The notes under the pieces were generated by a model. That model was not told where the DNA came from. It made no database searches and was given only the letters and a program-made list of their open reading frames with translations. From the NCBI GenBank assembly GCA_964391305.1, contig CAYMJO010000008.1, positions 1 through 28,141 of the forward strand: 28,141 nucleotides of DNA, given 5' to 3'. A program made the position numbers and the translations under genes. The stretch is from CAYMJO01 sp964391305 (GTDB lineage: Bacteria; Patescibacteriota; CALEFQ01). Positions 1 through 6,738 of the stretch are shown in pieces (position 1 is the stretch's first letter; each line of letters starts with the position of its first letter).

Positions 1-1
1 T

Positions 2-841
2 GCCGCGCGTGCCGCGCGCGAGACTGTTATTCGTAAAGGAGCGCTTGACGGCTTTGCGTTGCCGGGAAAGCTTGCGGATTGCTCTTCGCGCAATCCCAAA
101 ACTTGTGAACTTTTTCTTGTTGAGGGAGACTCCGCTGGCGGATCTGCGAAGCAGGGGCGCAATCGTAATTTTCAGGCTATTCTGCCATTGCGCGGCAAAG
201 TGCTAAATGTGGAGCGCGCTAGAATGGACCGCATGCTTGCGAATGAGGAGATAAAGTCGCTCATCATTGCGCTCGGGACTGCCATAGGCGATGACTTTGA
301 TTTGGAAAAACTTCGCTATGACCGCGTTGTGATAATGACTGATGCAGATGTTGACGGTTCGCACATTCGAACATTGCTTTTGACATTGTTCTATCGTTAC
401 TTCCCGGATCTTATAAAGGGGGGGCATTTATATATTGCCCAGCCGCCACTTTACAAAATTCAAAAGGGGAATGAAAAGCGTTATGTTTTTTCTGATGAAG
501 AGAAATATAAAGTGGTTTCTCAACTTCAAAAATCAGGCAGGAAGAAAAAAATAAAAGTAAAAACTTACGGAAAAAAGAAATCCGAAATTGAAATGAACTC
601 CGAAGAAAAATTTTCGACCAAAGGTGTTTCCATCCAGAGGTACAAAGGTCTCGGTGAGATGAATCCCGAACAACTCTGGGAGACAACAATGGATCCAGAG
701 CATAGGGTCATGTATCAGGTCGCGGTTAAAGACGCCGAAAAGGCCGAAGAGGCATTCGACATTTTGATGGGCAAGGAAGTTTTGCCTCGCAAAAGATTTA
801 TTTCTACACACGCGAAAACTGTGAAGAATCTGGATATATAA
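2..841 (+). CDS. gyrB: DNA gyrase subunit B, C-terminal part (5' end outside window)
   Basis: The reading frame is open from the left edge (first complete codon at base 2) to the TAA at 839-841, giving 279 visible residues, so the ATPase half lies upstream. The fragment holds the Toprim domain of type IIA topoisomerases, with EGDSAGG at visible residues 41-47 and the metal-binding DADVDG at 114-119. The C-terminal signature RYKGLGEMNP followed by QLWETTMDP is also present. In this family the B subunit supplies ATP hydrolysis and part of the DNA-cleavage site, working with GyrA to introduce negative supercoils. ParE is the alternative, because the same motifs occur there; GyrB is preferred on overall likeness. 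A TTG inside the frame at base 59 is not a real start, since homology continues upstream of it. No strong terminator follows; the spacer to secE carries repeats. Confidence 0.93.
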   Translation, partial: AARAARETVIRKGALDGFALPGKLADCSSRNPKTCELFLVEGDSAGGSAKQGRNRNFQAILPLRGKVLNVERARMDRMLANEEIKSLIIALGTAIGDDFDLEKLRYDRVVIMTDADVDGSHIRTLLLTLFYRYFPDLIKGGHLYIAQPPLYKIQKGNEKRYVFSDEEKYKVVSQLQKSGRKKKIKVKTYGKKKSEIEMNSEEKFSTKGVSIQRYKGLGEMNPEQLWETTMDPEHRVMYQVAVKDAEKAEEAFDILMGKEVLPRKRFISTHAKTVKNLDI

Positions 842-1078
842 ATTGTCACGGTTATTGTTTCGCGAATTTGAGTGGATTCGCTGCAGATAGCAGTATTTGC
901 GTTAAATCTGCGCGAATTCGCGGGTTGCTTGCGCTATTTTATAGATGATGTATAATAGGCGGTAAGGTCTCCGCGAGGAGTCTTTTAAAAATCGCGAATA
1001 TGTTGCGAAGTCAATGAATATTCTTGTTTGCAATATTTGCAGGTAATTCCCGCGGATTCGCAAAACAATTTTCATAAT
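842..1078. other. gyrB-secE spacer with clustered GCGAAT/ATTCGC motifs
   Basis: This 237-base spacer holds no convincing gene. GCGAAT or its complement ATTCGC occurs at 862-867, 876-881, 912-917, 916-921, 994-999 and 1056-1061. The first two form a 6-bp inverted repeat, and the middle pair forms the perfect 12-base palindrome CGCGAATTCGCG at 911-922. A small hairpin with a GCGA tetraloop (CTCC 969-972, GGAG 977-980) is followed by TCTTTT in what would be the secE leader. Function is unknown; operator sites or a degenerate repeat are the simplest readings. Confidence 0.5.
929..956 (+). promoter_or_regulatory. Candidate promoter of secE-nusG-rplK
   Basis: A perfect -10 hexamer TATAAT at 951-956 is preceded by TTGCGC at 929-934 with a 16-base spacer; TG lies directly upstream of the -10. 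Transcription would start near 963, leaving a leader of about 115 bases before secE. The -35 is only a partial match. Confidence 0.55.
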
Positions 1079-1273
1079 ATGCAAATAGCTGAAAATAAAA
1101 CAATAACTTTTTTCAAAGAGGCCAGAGTTGAACTTGCCAAAGTTGCGTGGCCTTCGAGACAGACGATTATCAAGCATACTTTGATAGTCATTGCTGTGAG
1201 TCTTGTGCTTGCCGCGTTTTTGGGGATGCTGGATATTGGATTTGCGTACGTGATACAGAATTTTGTCCTATAA
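1079..1273 (+). CDS. secE: Preprotein translocase subunit SecE
   Basis: SecE is the small essential subunit that clamps the SecY channel in the plasma membrane. The 64-residue product has the usual single-helix bacterial layout: a short cytoplasmic amphipathic part with FFKEARVELAKVAWPSR, where the VAWPSR-type hinge is diagnostic, then one hydrophobic span at about residues 33-57. The ATG at 1079 gives a normal length. An in-frame TTG at 1028 would add 17 residues unlike the family. It sits directly before nusG (13-base gap), the classical secE-nusG order, and is probably transcribed from the TATAAT promoter at 951. No clear Shine-Dalgarno precedes it. Confidence 0.93.
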   Translation: MQIAENKTITFFKEARVELAKVAWPSRQTIIKHTLIVIAVSLVLAAFLGMLDIGFAYVIQNFVL

Positions 1274-1286
1274 AATTTTTTAGAAA

Positions 1287-1832
1287 ATGCCAAAACAGCT
1301 AGGTAAAAAAGAAACACATTGGTATGTGCTTCATACATATTCCGGCTATGAAGAAAACGTTGCGAGAAATTTGATACAGCGTATTGAGTCTTTGGATATG
1401 GAGGATAAAATTTTTCGGGTTTTGGTTCCGAAGGAAAAAAAGATCAAGATAAAAGGCGGCAAGCGCAAAGTTGTAGAGGAAAAGATTTTTCCCGGATATG
1501 TTTTAGTGGAAATGATCGTTACCGATGATTCTTGGTATGTTGTTCGAAATACGCCGCAGGTTACCGGCTTTGTCGGATCTGGGACAACGCCGACTCCCAT
1601 TGCCGACACGGAGATCGAAACGCTCCAGAAACGAATGGGCGTGAAAGAACCTAAATATAAGATAGATGTCGAAATTGGCGATGCCGTCAAAATCATTGAT
1701 GGACCATTCAAGGATTTTGAGGGAAAGATTAATGCGGTTGATGAGGAGAAAGGAAAGATCAAAGTTCTCGTGAATATGTTTGGTAGGGAAACGCCAGTTG
1801 AATTGGATTTCTTACAGGTGAAGAAAATATAA
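1287..1832 (+). CDS. nusG: Transcription termination/antitermination factor NusG
   Basis: NusG binds RNA polymerase through its N-terminal NGN domain and contacts ribosomal S10 or Rho through its C-terminal KOW domain, linking transcription to translation or termination. The 181-residue length is typical. The NGN domain opens with WYVLHTYSGYEENVARNL at about residues 12-29 and contains the FPGYVLVEM strand. The KOW part carries GDAVKIIDGPFKDFEGKI near residues 129-146. An ATG at 1287 begins the family-like sequence. The neighbours secE upstream and rplK downstream (15-base gap) give the normal bacterial order. Confidence 0.96.
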   Translation: MPKQLGKKETHWYVLHTYSGYEENVARNLIQRIESLDMEDKIFRVLVPKEKKIKIKGGKRKVVEEKIFPGYVLVEMIVTDDSWYVVRNTPQVTGFVGSGTTPTPIADTEIETLQKRMGVKEPKYKIDVEIGDAVKIIDGPFKDFEGKINAVDEEKGKIKVLVNMFGRETPVELDFLQVKKI

Positions 1833-1847
1833 AGATTTAAAATTAAG

Positions 1848-2273
1848 ATGAAAAAAGTAAAGACCATTATAAAGCTTCAAATCCCTGCGGGGAAGGCGAC
1901 GCCGGCTCCACCGGTTGGTCCTGCATTGGGGCAACACGGGATCAATATTAAGGATTTTGTCGATAAGTTTAATGAAAAAACAAAGAACCAAAGCGGCGAT
2001 ATTCTTCCCGTTGAAATATCTGTTTTTGCAGATAGAAGCTTTGATTTTGTCATAAAAACTCCTCCCGCGGCGGAACTTCTCAAAAAAGCCGCCAAGATTA
2101 AAAAAGGTTCGGCAGTTCCTCAAAAAGATAAAGTTGGGTCGGTGACTATGGAGCAAGTTCGTGAAATCGCCGAGAAAAAAATGCCGGATCTCAACGCGCA
2201 CGATCTCGATCAGGCGACGAAAATTGTTGCGGGTACCGCCAGAAGCATGGGAATAAAAATTGAAGGCAAATGA
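1848..2273 (+). CDS. rplK: 50S ribosomal protein uL11
   Basis: L11 binds the GTPase-associated region of 23S rRNA at the base of the L7/L12 stalk. The product is 141 residues, exactly the usual size. The N-terminal domain carries the hallmark IPAGKATPAPPVGPALGQ segment at about residues 11-28, and the C-terminal rRNA-binding domain contains GTARSMGI near the end. It follows nusG as in most bacteria, but rplA does not come next: about 5.8 kb of other genes intervene. The following kinase gene begins 16 bases after the TGA if its ATG is used, or overlaps it if a TTG at 2260 is used. Confidence 0.97.
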   Translation: MKKVKTIIKLQIPAGKATPAPPVGPALGQHGINIKDFVDKFNEKTKNQSGDILPVEISVFADRSFDFVIKTPPAAELLKKAAKIKKGSAVPQKDKVGSVTMEQVREIAEKKMPDLNAHDLDQATKIVAGTARSMGIKIEGK

Positions 2274-2289
2274 GACATATATATTGTTT

Positions 2290-3219
2290 ATGAAAAATTC
2301 TCCTTTGTTTGAAAAAGATTTTATCGAGGCATTTAATATGTCTGATGTTTCCGTGAAACAGCTTGGTGGAGGAATAGATAAACTTTGTTTTCAAGTCCAT
2401 ACTTCGAAAAAAGATTACATCTTGGCTTTTTCTAAAAAAATTCCCAGCGAGAAAAAACTGCAAATGCTTTTGGAACTCGGGGATTTTTTAAAAGAAAAAA
2501 GTTTTTGTATTAGCAGGTTTGTGAAGACGAGTTCTGGCAAACCCCTTGCTTATAAGCATAGAGGGTATTTTATTGGTGTGTATAGTTATGTTCATGGCGA
2601 GTCAATTCTATGGCAGGCCTATTCTTCCAAAAAAATTAAAAGCGCAGTTTCTTATCTTTATTTTTTTCATAAAAGCTCCCGGAGTTTTCAAGATAAAAAT
2701 AGCTGCGCGCGAATTTTGAGAAGCGTTGCCGATCTAAAAGCGAAGATTGAAGAATTTAAAAGCCCTTTTTTTAAAATTGAGAAAAAACGGGCGTGTGAAA
2801 TATTGTCGGAACTTTATGACGCGGTGGCGGAACGGGAGGATGAACTGACCGTTCTTCATGGAGATTATGGACGCGGGAATATTATTTTTGAAAAAGAAAA
2901 AGTGACGGGGATGATTGATTTTGAATCAGTTTGTTTGGGCCATCCTGTTTTTGACGTTGGGCATTTTCTGGGAACATTGCTTGTCGATACTTTGTGGCAA
3001 GCGCCAGATCTTGAAGAAAATGTTATTTTGGAGTATGAAAAGTTTTCCAAATTTAGAATATCTCCCAAAACTTATTGGCAGGCTGCGAATTATTTTTGGC
3101 TTTCGGATTTTGTTGCCAATTTTGAAGGAAAAACAACACCCTGTTTTGAAAATATCGTTAATGAACTTAAAAAAATAAATTTGGTAAAAAAATATGAAAT
3201 GGGAAGATTATTTAGTTGA
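2290..3219 (+). CDS. APH/choline-kinase-fold small-molecule phosphotransferase
   Basis: The 309-residue protein has the aminoglycoside phosphotransferase/choline kinase fold, whose members phosphorylate hydroxyl groups of small molecules using ATP. The catalytic loop HGDYGRGN (Brenner-type HxDxxxxN) lies at residues 190-197 and the metal-binding DFE at 210-212, followed by HPVFDVGHFLG typical of the family. The substrate cannot be read from the sequence. Its 3' end overlaps the nucleotidyltransferase gene by 26 bases, so the two are probably translationally coupled; kinase plus nucleotidyltransferase is the usual logic for making an NDP-activated metabolite. An in-frame TTG at 2260 overlaps rplK; the ATG at 2290 is preferred. 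Known antibiotic-resistance function is not implied. Confidence 0.8.
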   Translation: MKNSPLFEKDFIEAFNMSDVSVKQLGGGIDKLCFQVHTSKKDYILAFSKKIPSEKKLQMLLELGDFLKEKSFCISRFVKTSSGKPLAYKHRGYFIGVYSYVHGESILWQAYSSKKIKSAVSYLYFFHKSSRSFQDKNSCARILRSVADLKAKIEEFKSPFFKIEKKRACEILSELYDAVAEREDELTVLHGDYGRGNIIFEKEKVTGMIDFESVCLGHPVFDVGHFLGTLLVDTLWQAPDLEENVILEYEKFSKFRISPKTYWQAANYFWLSDFVANFEGKTTPCFENIVNELKKINLVKKYEMGRLFS

Positions 3220-3745
3220 ATCTGAAGAGTCTTTGCCAAAGCTTAGGGAAAAACTCAAGCGTCAGAGAAAAAAAATAGTCTTTACCGCCGGCGGTTTTGA
3301 TTTGATACATGTTGGACATGCCCGCTATTTTGAGAAGGCGAAGGAGCATGGCGATATTTTGGTTGCGGGGCTTAACAGTAACAAATCGATACAGAAAGTC
3401 AAAGGTCCTCACAAGCCGATCCTTGACCAAAGTATTAGAGCGGAGATGCTTCTTTATTTGCGTGCTGTTGACTATGTAGTTATCATAAATCAGGTTAATT
3501 GCCGTCTTGCTTTGAAGCTGCTTAGACCGGATGTTTTTATAACTGTCGGAGAGAAATGGAACAAAGGGTGTCTTGAAAGTCCCGAGGCGAAAATTGTTGA
3601 GGAAAACGGAGGCAAAGTGATCGTTGTTCAAAGACAATCTCCCAAAATTTCAACGACGGCAATCATGGACAATATAATTAGCAAACAGCTGACTAGGTAT
3701 TTCAAAGACGCGTTGAAAAATCATAGAGGGGTTTTGAAGGAGTAA
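3194..3745 (+). CDS. RfaE2/HldE-C-like cytidylyltransferase-family nucleotidyltransferase
   Basis: This 183-residue protein belongs to the HxGH nucleotidyltransferase superfamily, whose members transfer AMP or CMP from an NTP to a phosphorylated substrate. The signature FTAGGFDLIHVGHARYF includes HVGH at residues 39-42, and the C-terminal ISTT at 152-155 matches the substrate/nucleotide loop of RfaE2-like proteins. The closest type I recognise is the nucleotidyltransferase half of HldE (ADP-heptose synthesis), but no heptose pathway gene is visible, so the substrate is open. The gene starts inside the 3' end of the kinase gene. A related but degenerate copy of the same domain appears at the start of the deaminase gene at 4246. 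Confidence 0.82.
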   Translation: MKWEDYLVESEESLPKLREKLKRQRKKIVFTAGGFDLIHVGHARYFEKAKEHGDILVAGLNSNKSIQKVKGPHKPILDQSIRAEMLLYLRAVDYVVIINQVNCRLALKLLRPDVFITVGEKWNKGCLESPEAKIVEENGGKVIVVQRQSPKISTTAIMDNIISKQLTRYFKDALKNHRGVLKE

Positions 3746-3772
3746 TGTTTTTTATATTTTTTTTAAAAAAAA

Positions 3773-4258
3773 TTGGATACACAAGATGTACAAGGAGAAA
3801 TTATTGAAAATGAAAAACTTGGGCTTGGCGGCAATACCGTTTTGGTCGGATCTGGGATTTTGTATCATGACGGAAAGTTTTTATTGGTGAAGCCTAAGAA
3901 CCATTCTTATTGGTTTTTCGTCGGAGGACTCTATGATGTTTCCGGCGAGACGGTGGAGGATTTGATAAAGCGGGAATACAAGGAGGAGCTTGGAATCATG
4001 GTTGAAGTTGTCTGTCCGATTTACAATAGAGTTGATACGAGTCCCGAAAGCAAATTAAAGAGACTTGTGATTCATTATCTCGTGAAAAAGGTTGGGGACG
4101 AAGATATAAAATGTATTGACAACAATGATCATGCGGACATTGAAAAATTTCGATGGGTGAATTTGGATGAAGTTCGTGATCTGCCAACGGCGGCAAAGAC
4201 AAGAGAGATTATGGAGAAGGCTTTGAAAATTATAAAAGACGAGGTATGGAAGTCTTAA
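3773..4258 (+). CDS. NUDIX hydrolase
   Basis: NUDIX enzymes cleave nucleoside diphosphates linked to another moiety, often damaged or excess nucleotides. The 161-residue protein has a NUDIX box at residues 51-75: GGLYDVSGE, then RE at 67-68 and EELG at 71-74. There is one residue more between the first glycines and the glutamate than in the textbook GX5E spacing, but the metal-binding REx2EE core is intact. The only plausible start is TTG at 3773; no in-frame ATG lies before the box. The 3' end overlaps the deaminase gene by 13 bases, implying coupling. Substrate is unknown; context suggests a nucleotide or nucleotide-sugar. Confidence 0.85.
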   Translation: MDTQDVQGEIIENEKLGLGGNTVLVGSGILYHDGKFLLVKPKNHSYWFFVGGLYDVSGETVEDLIKREYKEELGIMVEVVCPIYNRVDTSPESKLKRLVIHYLVKKVGDEDIKCIDNNDHADIEKFRWVNLDEVRDLPTAAKTREIMEKALKIIKDEVWKS

Positions 4259-5244
4259 AATATCCCAAGGACAGGAAAGAAATTTCTGCTATCAAGCAAG
4301 ATGGGCGTCGTCTTGTTTTTTTTCCGGCTTCGATAAATCTAAGTTTCAAGCGCCAGCAGGAAATTATTGATCTTTCTAAAAAAAGTGATACTGTTGTCGC
4401 GGGTTTTTATAAAGATTTCCAAATAAGAGATCTAGGAGGGAGGATTTTGAATGCCGGTGATGTCGATGAGAGAACCAAAATTTGCAAGAATATCGGCGGC
4501 GTTGATTTTGTGATTCATTATTCAGAGAGAGATGGTTCCAAGCTTTTTCTCGATTTGTGCGCCGATGAGATTTACTTTGTGCGTGGCTCTTGGGCACATG
4601 CGATTCACTTGAGCGATGTTTGGCATAGCGCTTTCGAGGCGAATTCTAAATTAAAGGTTGAGAATATTCATTTGGTCTCTCCTTTTTCAAAGAAAGAAGA
4701 GAGTGAGAAAAATTTCCTTTTGAAGTTGAAACCGAAGATTGCAGAACGAAACCCCAATAATTTTGTTCGAAGAATGTTTGATTTAGTGAACACAGAAGCC
4801 TCAAATTCGCTTTGTTGGTTGAGGCAGCGCGGCGGAGTTCTCGTTAAGAACAAAAAGGCTTTGGCGCGCGCTTACAACCGTGTTTGGCCGTATCCGGAAT
4901 ATTGTCTTCACGAGGGATGTGTTCGGGAGTACGAGATGATTCCGCCGGGAGAGAAACTTGATTTTTGTTTCGCATCACACGCGGAGATTTCTGCGATAGG
5001 CAAAGCCGCTAAAGATGGGATTTTTATAGAAGGAGCGACGCTTTACACGACGACGTTTCCATGCGTAAATTGTGCGAAAGTAATTGCCGCAAGCGGCATC
5101 AAGGAAGTTATATTTTTTGAAGACTATGCGAATGAGAGAGGGGCGTTGATCTTAGAAGGGGCTTTTGTTAAGATGACTAAGATTAATAACGGATTCCCAA
5201 ATCCAAGTTTTTTAAAAAATTTAATTCCAAATCTTAAAAGTTGA
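4246..5244 (+). CDS. Degenerate nucleotidyltransferase-like domain fused to dCMP/cytidine deaminase
   Basis: The 332-residue product has two parts. Residues about 183-300 are a zinc-dependent deaminase of the dCMP deaminase type: HAE at 245-247 supplies the zinc histidine and the proton-shuttle glutamate, PCVNC at 272-276 supplies two zinc cysteines, and a further C220/C225 pair matches the extra metal site of dCMP deaminases. Family knowledge gives dCMP to dUMP. Residues about 20-150 resemble, strand by strand, the nucleotidyltransferase encoded at 3194. Shared landmarks are a hydrophobic strand, D-x-V-V-A-G, then VDFVI, then a strand ending GSW where the neighbour has GEKW. The catalytic HxGH is replaced by SFKR, so this half is probably non-catalytic. 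It lies just upstream of the thymidylate synthase that would use dUMP. Confidence 0.8.
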   Translation: MEVLKYPKDRKEISAIKQDGRRLVFFPASINLSFKRQQEIIDLSKKSDTVVAGFYKDFQIRDLGGRILNAGDVDERTKICKNIGGVDFVIHYSERDGSKLFLDLCADEIYFVRGSWAHAIHLSDVWHSAFEANSKLKVENIHLVSPFSKKEESEKNFLLKLKPKIAERNPNNFVRRMFDLVNTEASNSLCWLRQRGGVLVKNKKALARAYNRVWPYPEYCLHEGCVREYEMIPPGEKLDFCFASHAEISAIGKAAKDGIFIEGATLYTTTFPCVNCAKVIAASGIKEVIFFEDYANERGALILEGAFVKMTKINNGFPNPSFLKNLIPNLKS

Positions 5245-5263
5245 GGTTTGTCGTTTATATTTT

Positions 5264-6700
5264 TTGAAATTTATTCAGATGGTTCCTAAATACTACAGCG
5301 ACAAATTATATATTGGAAATCCAAAGAGTCCCGTTGGCTTGATAACTTTATGGAGTGTGAAAGAAAAAATCTGCAAAGAGATTCCCAAGCAAAGCTTTCG
5401 CGTTGCCGGACAGCTTTACAGCAAGCGGGGGATAAATTTTTTGATAAGAAATATATTCGCGAATCCGGAAGTTCGCTACATAGTTGTGTGCGGAAGAGAT
5501 GAAACAAAGACGGGGAAAATTCTGTTGGATTTTGCGAGGAAGGGGATTGATAAAAATTTCAAAATTTGCGGAAGTGATTTTTCTATCGATAAAAATATTC
5601 CAAGGAAAGATATTGATCTTTTGCGCAAGAAAGTTGAATTTGTCGATCTGATTGGAAAAGATGATCCGAAGGTTATCGCAAAGGCTCTTGCGGGGTGTTC
5701 CAAACTTTCGGGGCCTTTTACGAAGCCGAAGTTATTTCCGATGCCGAAGGCAGATAAGCTCGACAAGCTTCCGTTTGAATCAGGGATGAATGTTGTCAGA
5801 GCGGACTATATCGAAGACGCTTGGCCAAAAGTGTTGCGGCGCCTGCTAATGTTCGGTAGCGAGAGCCGTCATTTTCATGGAAGCATGGTTAGGGAAATTT
5901 TCAATCTCTCCGTTGTGGTTTCAAAAGAAGATCCTTCCAATCCAAAATTAATCAAAGAATTCGGTTTTGACAAAAAAGAACTTTCCGATTATATAAAAAA
6001 TTTCCTAAGCTCCAAAAAGGGAAAAGAGGAATATACTTATGGAAATCGAATGAGAGCTTTTGGAAATCTTGATCAGATTAAGGAGATTGAAAGAAAGATC
6101 AATGGTTATTTGAGTGATAGAGGCGCGCTTGCCGTGCTTTGGGATCCGAAGACGGACAATGCTCCGCGCAAAGTGCCGTGCCTTGCCCTTGTGCAGTGCA
6201 ACGGCGAAGGCGAGCGTCTTCACATGACGGCATATTTTCGGAGCAACGATATGTTCAATGCTTGGCCGAGGAACGCGTTTGCTTTGCGCGCGCTACAGCG
6301 TGAAATTGCCGAGCATTTGAAACTGAAGGTTGGATGGTTGAATACCATTTCAAACTGCGCGCATATTTATGAAAATGAATGGCAAAGTGCTGGGGAAATT
6401 TCAAAAAAATGTCTGAAGAGACCTTTGCTTGAGACGGATGCGAGGGGAAATCTTCTTATCTTGGTTGATGGCAAGAAGATTATAGTTGAACAGATTGCGC
6501 CCTCGGGCGAAAGCTTGAGAAAATTTTCTTTTGATGGGATGCTTCCAAAAGCCGCGCTTGTTGCGGCGAGGAAGCTTTATGACGAGGAAGTGTTCGGCAA
6601 TATCTCGCACGCGTTCGATCTTGGAACGGAATTGCAGAAGGCGGAGTTCGCGATTAAAAAAAGTTTGAAGTACGAACAAGACAAGCCGTTGCATTTTTGA
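5264..6700 (+). CDS. Thymidylate synthase (ThyA fold) with N-terminal MtrA/DUF4346-like domain
   Basis: The C-terminal half (about residues 175-478) is a ThyA-superfamily thymidylate synthase, methylating dUMP to dTMP with a folate-type cofactor. Visible landmarks are YGNRMRAF at 259-266, a PC motif with the probable nucleophile C306, RSND at 326-329 and HIYE at 367-370; the RSND/WPRNAF wording recalls archaeal-type enzymes. The first about 110 residues resemble MtrA, the corrinoid subunit of tetrahydromethanopterin methyltransferase, with SPVGLITLWS, an NPEVRYIVVCG strand and a following glycine-rich helix. The histidine that ligates cobalt in MtrA (G-x-E-x-x-GH) appears to be absent. The family ThyA is about 260-300 residues, so 478 is long. 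The start may be TTG 5264 or ATG 5279. It follows the deaminase by 19 bases. Confidence 0.82.
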   Translation: MKFIQMVPKYYSDKLYIGNPKSPVGLITLWSVKEKICKEIPKQSFRVAGQLYSKRGINFLIRNIFANPEVRYIVVCGRDETKTGKILLDFARKGIDKNFKICGSDFSIDKNIPRKDIDLLRKKVEFVDLIGKDDPKVIAKALAGCSKLSGPFTKPKLFPMPKADKLDKLPFESGMNVVRADYIEDAWPKVLRRLLMFGSESRHFHGSMVREIFNLSVVVSKEDPSNPKLIKEFGFDKKELSDYIKNFLSSKKGKEEYTYGNRMRAFGNLDQIKEIERKINGYLSDRGALAVLWDPKTDNAPRKVPCLALVQCNGEGERLHMTAYFRSNDMFNAWPRNAFALRALQREIAEHLKLKVGWLNTISNCAHIYENEWQSAGEISKKCLKRPLLETDARGNLLILVDGKKIIVEQIAPSGESLRKFSFDGMLPKAALVAARKLYDEEVFGNISHAFDLGTELQKAEFAIKKSLKYEQDKPLHF

Positions 6701-6738
6701 GGAGATGTAGGTTTGTATTTACACAGAGAATCTATGCG

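Noticed and set aside
9..206. A 65-codon ORF overlapping the start of the window
   Set aside because: It lies in another frame of gyrB, whose own frame is supported by the Toprim motifs.
1028..1078. Longer SecE start at a TTG
   Set aside because: The extra 17 residues do not resemble SecE, and the ATG at 1079 gives a typical length of 64.
1346..1867. A 173-codon minus-strand ORF opposite nusG
   Set aside because: It is the shadow of NusG, with a serine/threonine/phenylalanine-rich composition typical of antisense frames.
2290..3219. An antibiotic-resistance phosphotransferase
   Set aside because: Only the broad APH fold is visible; the neighbours suggest metabolism, and no resistance-specific feature is seen.
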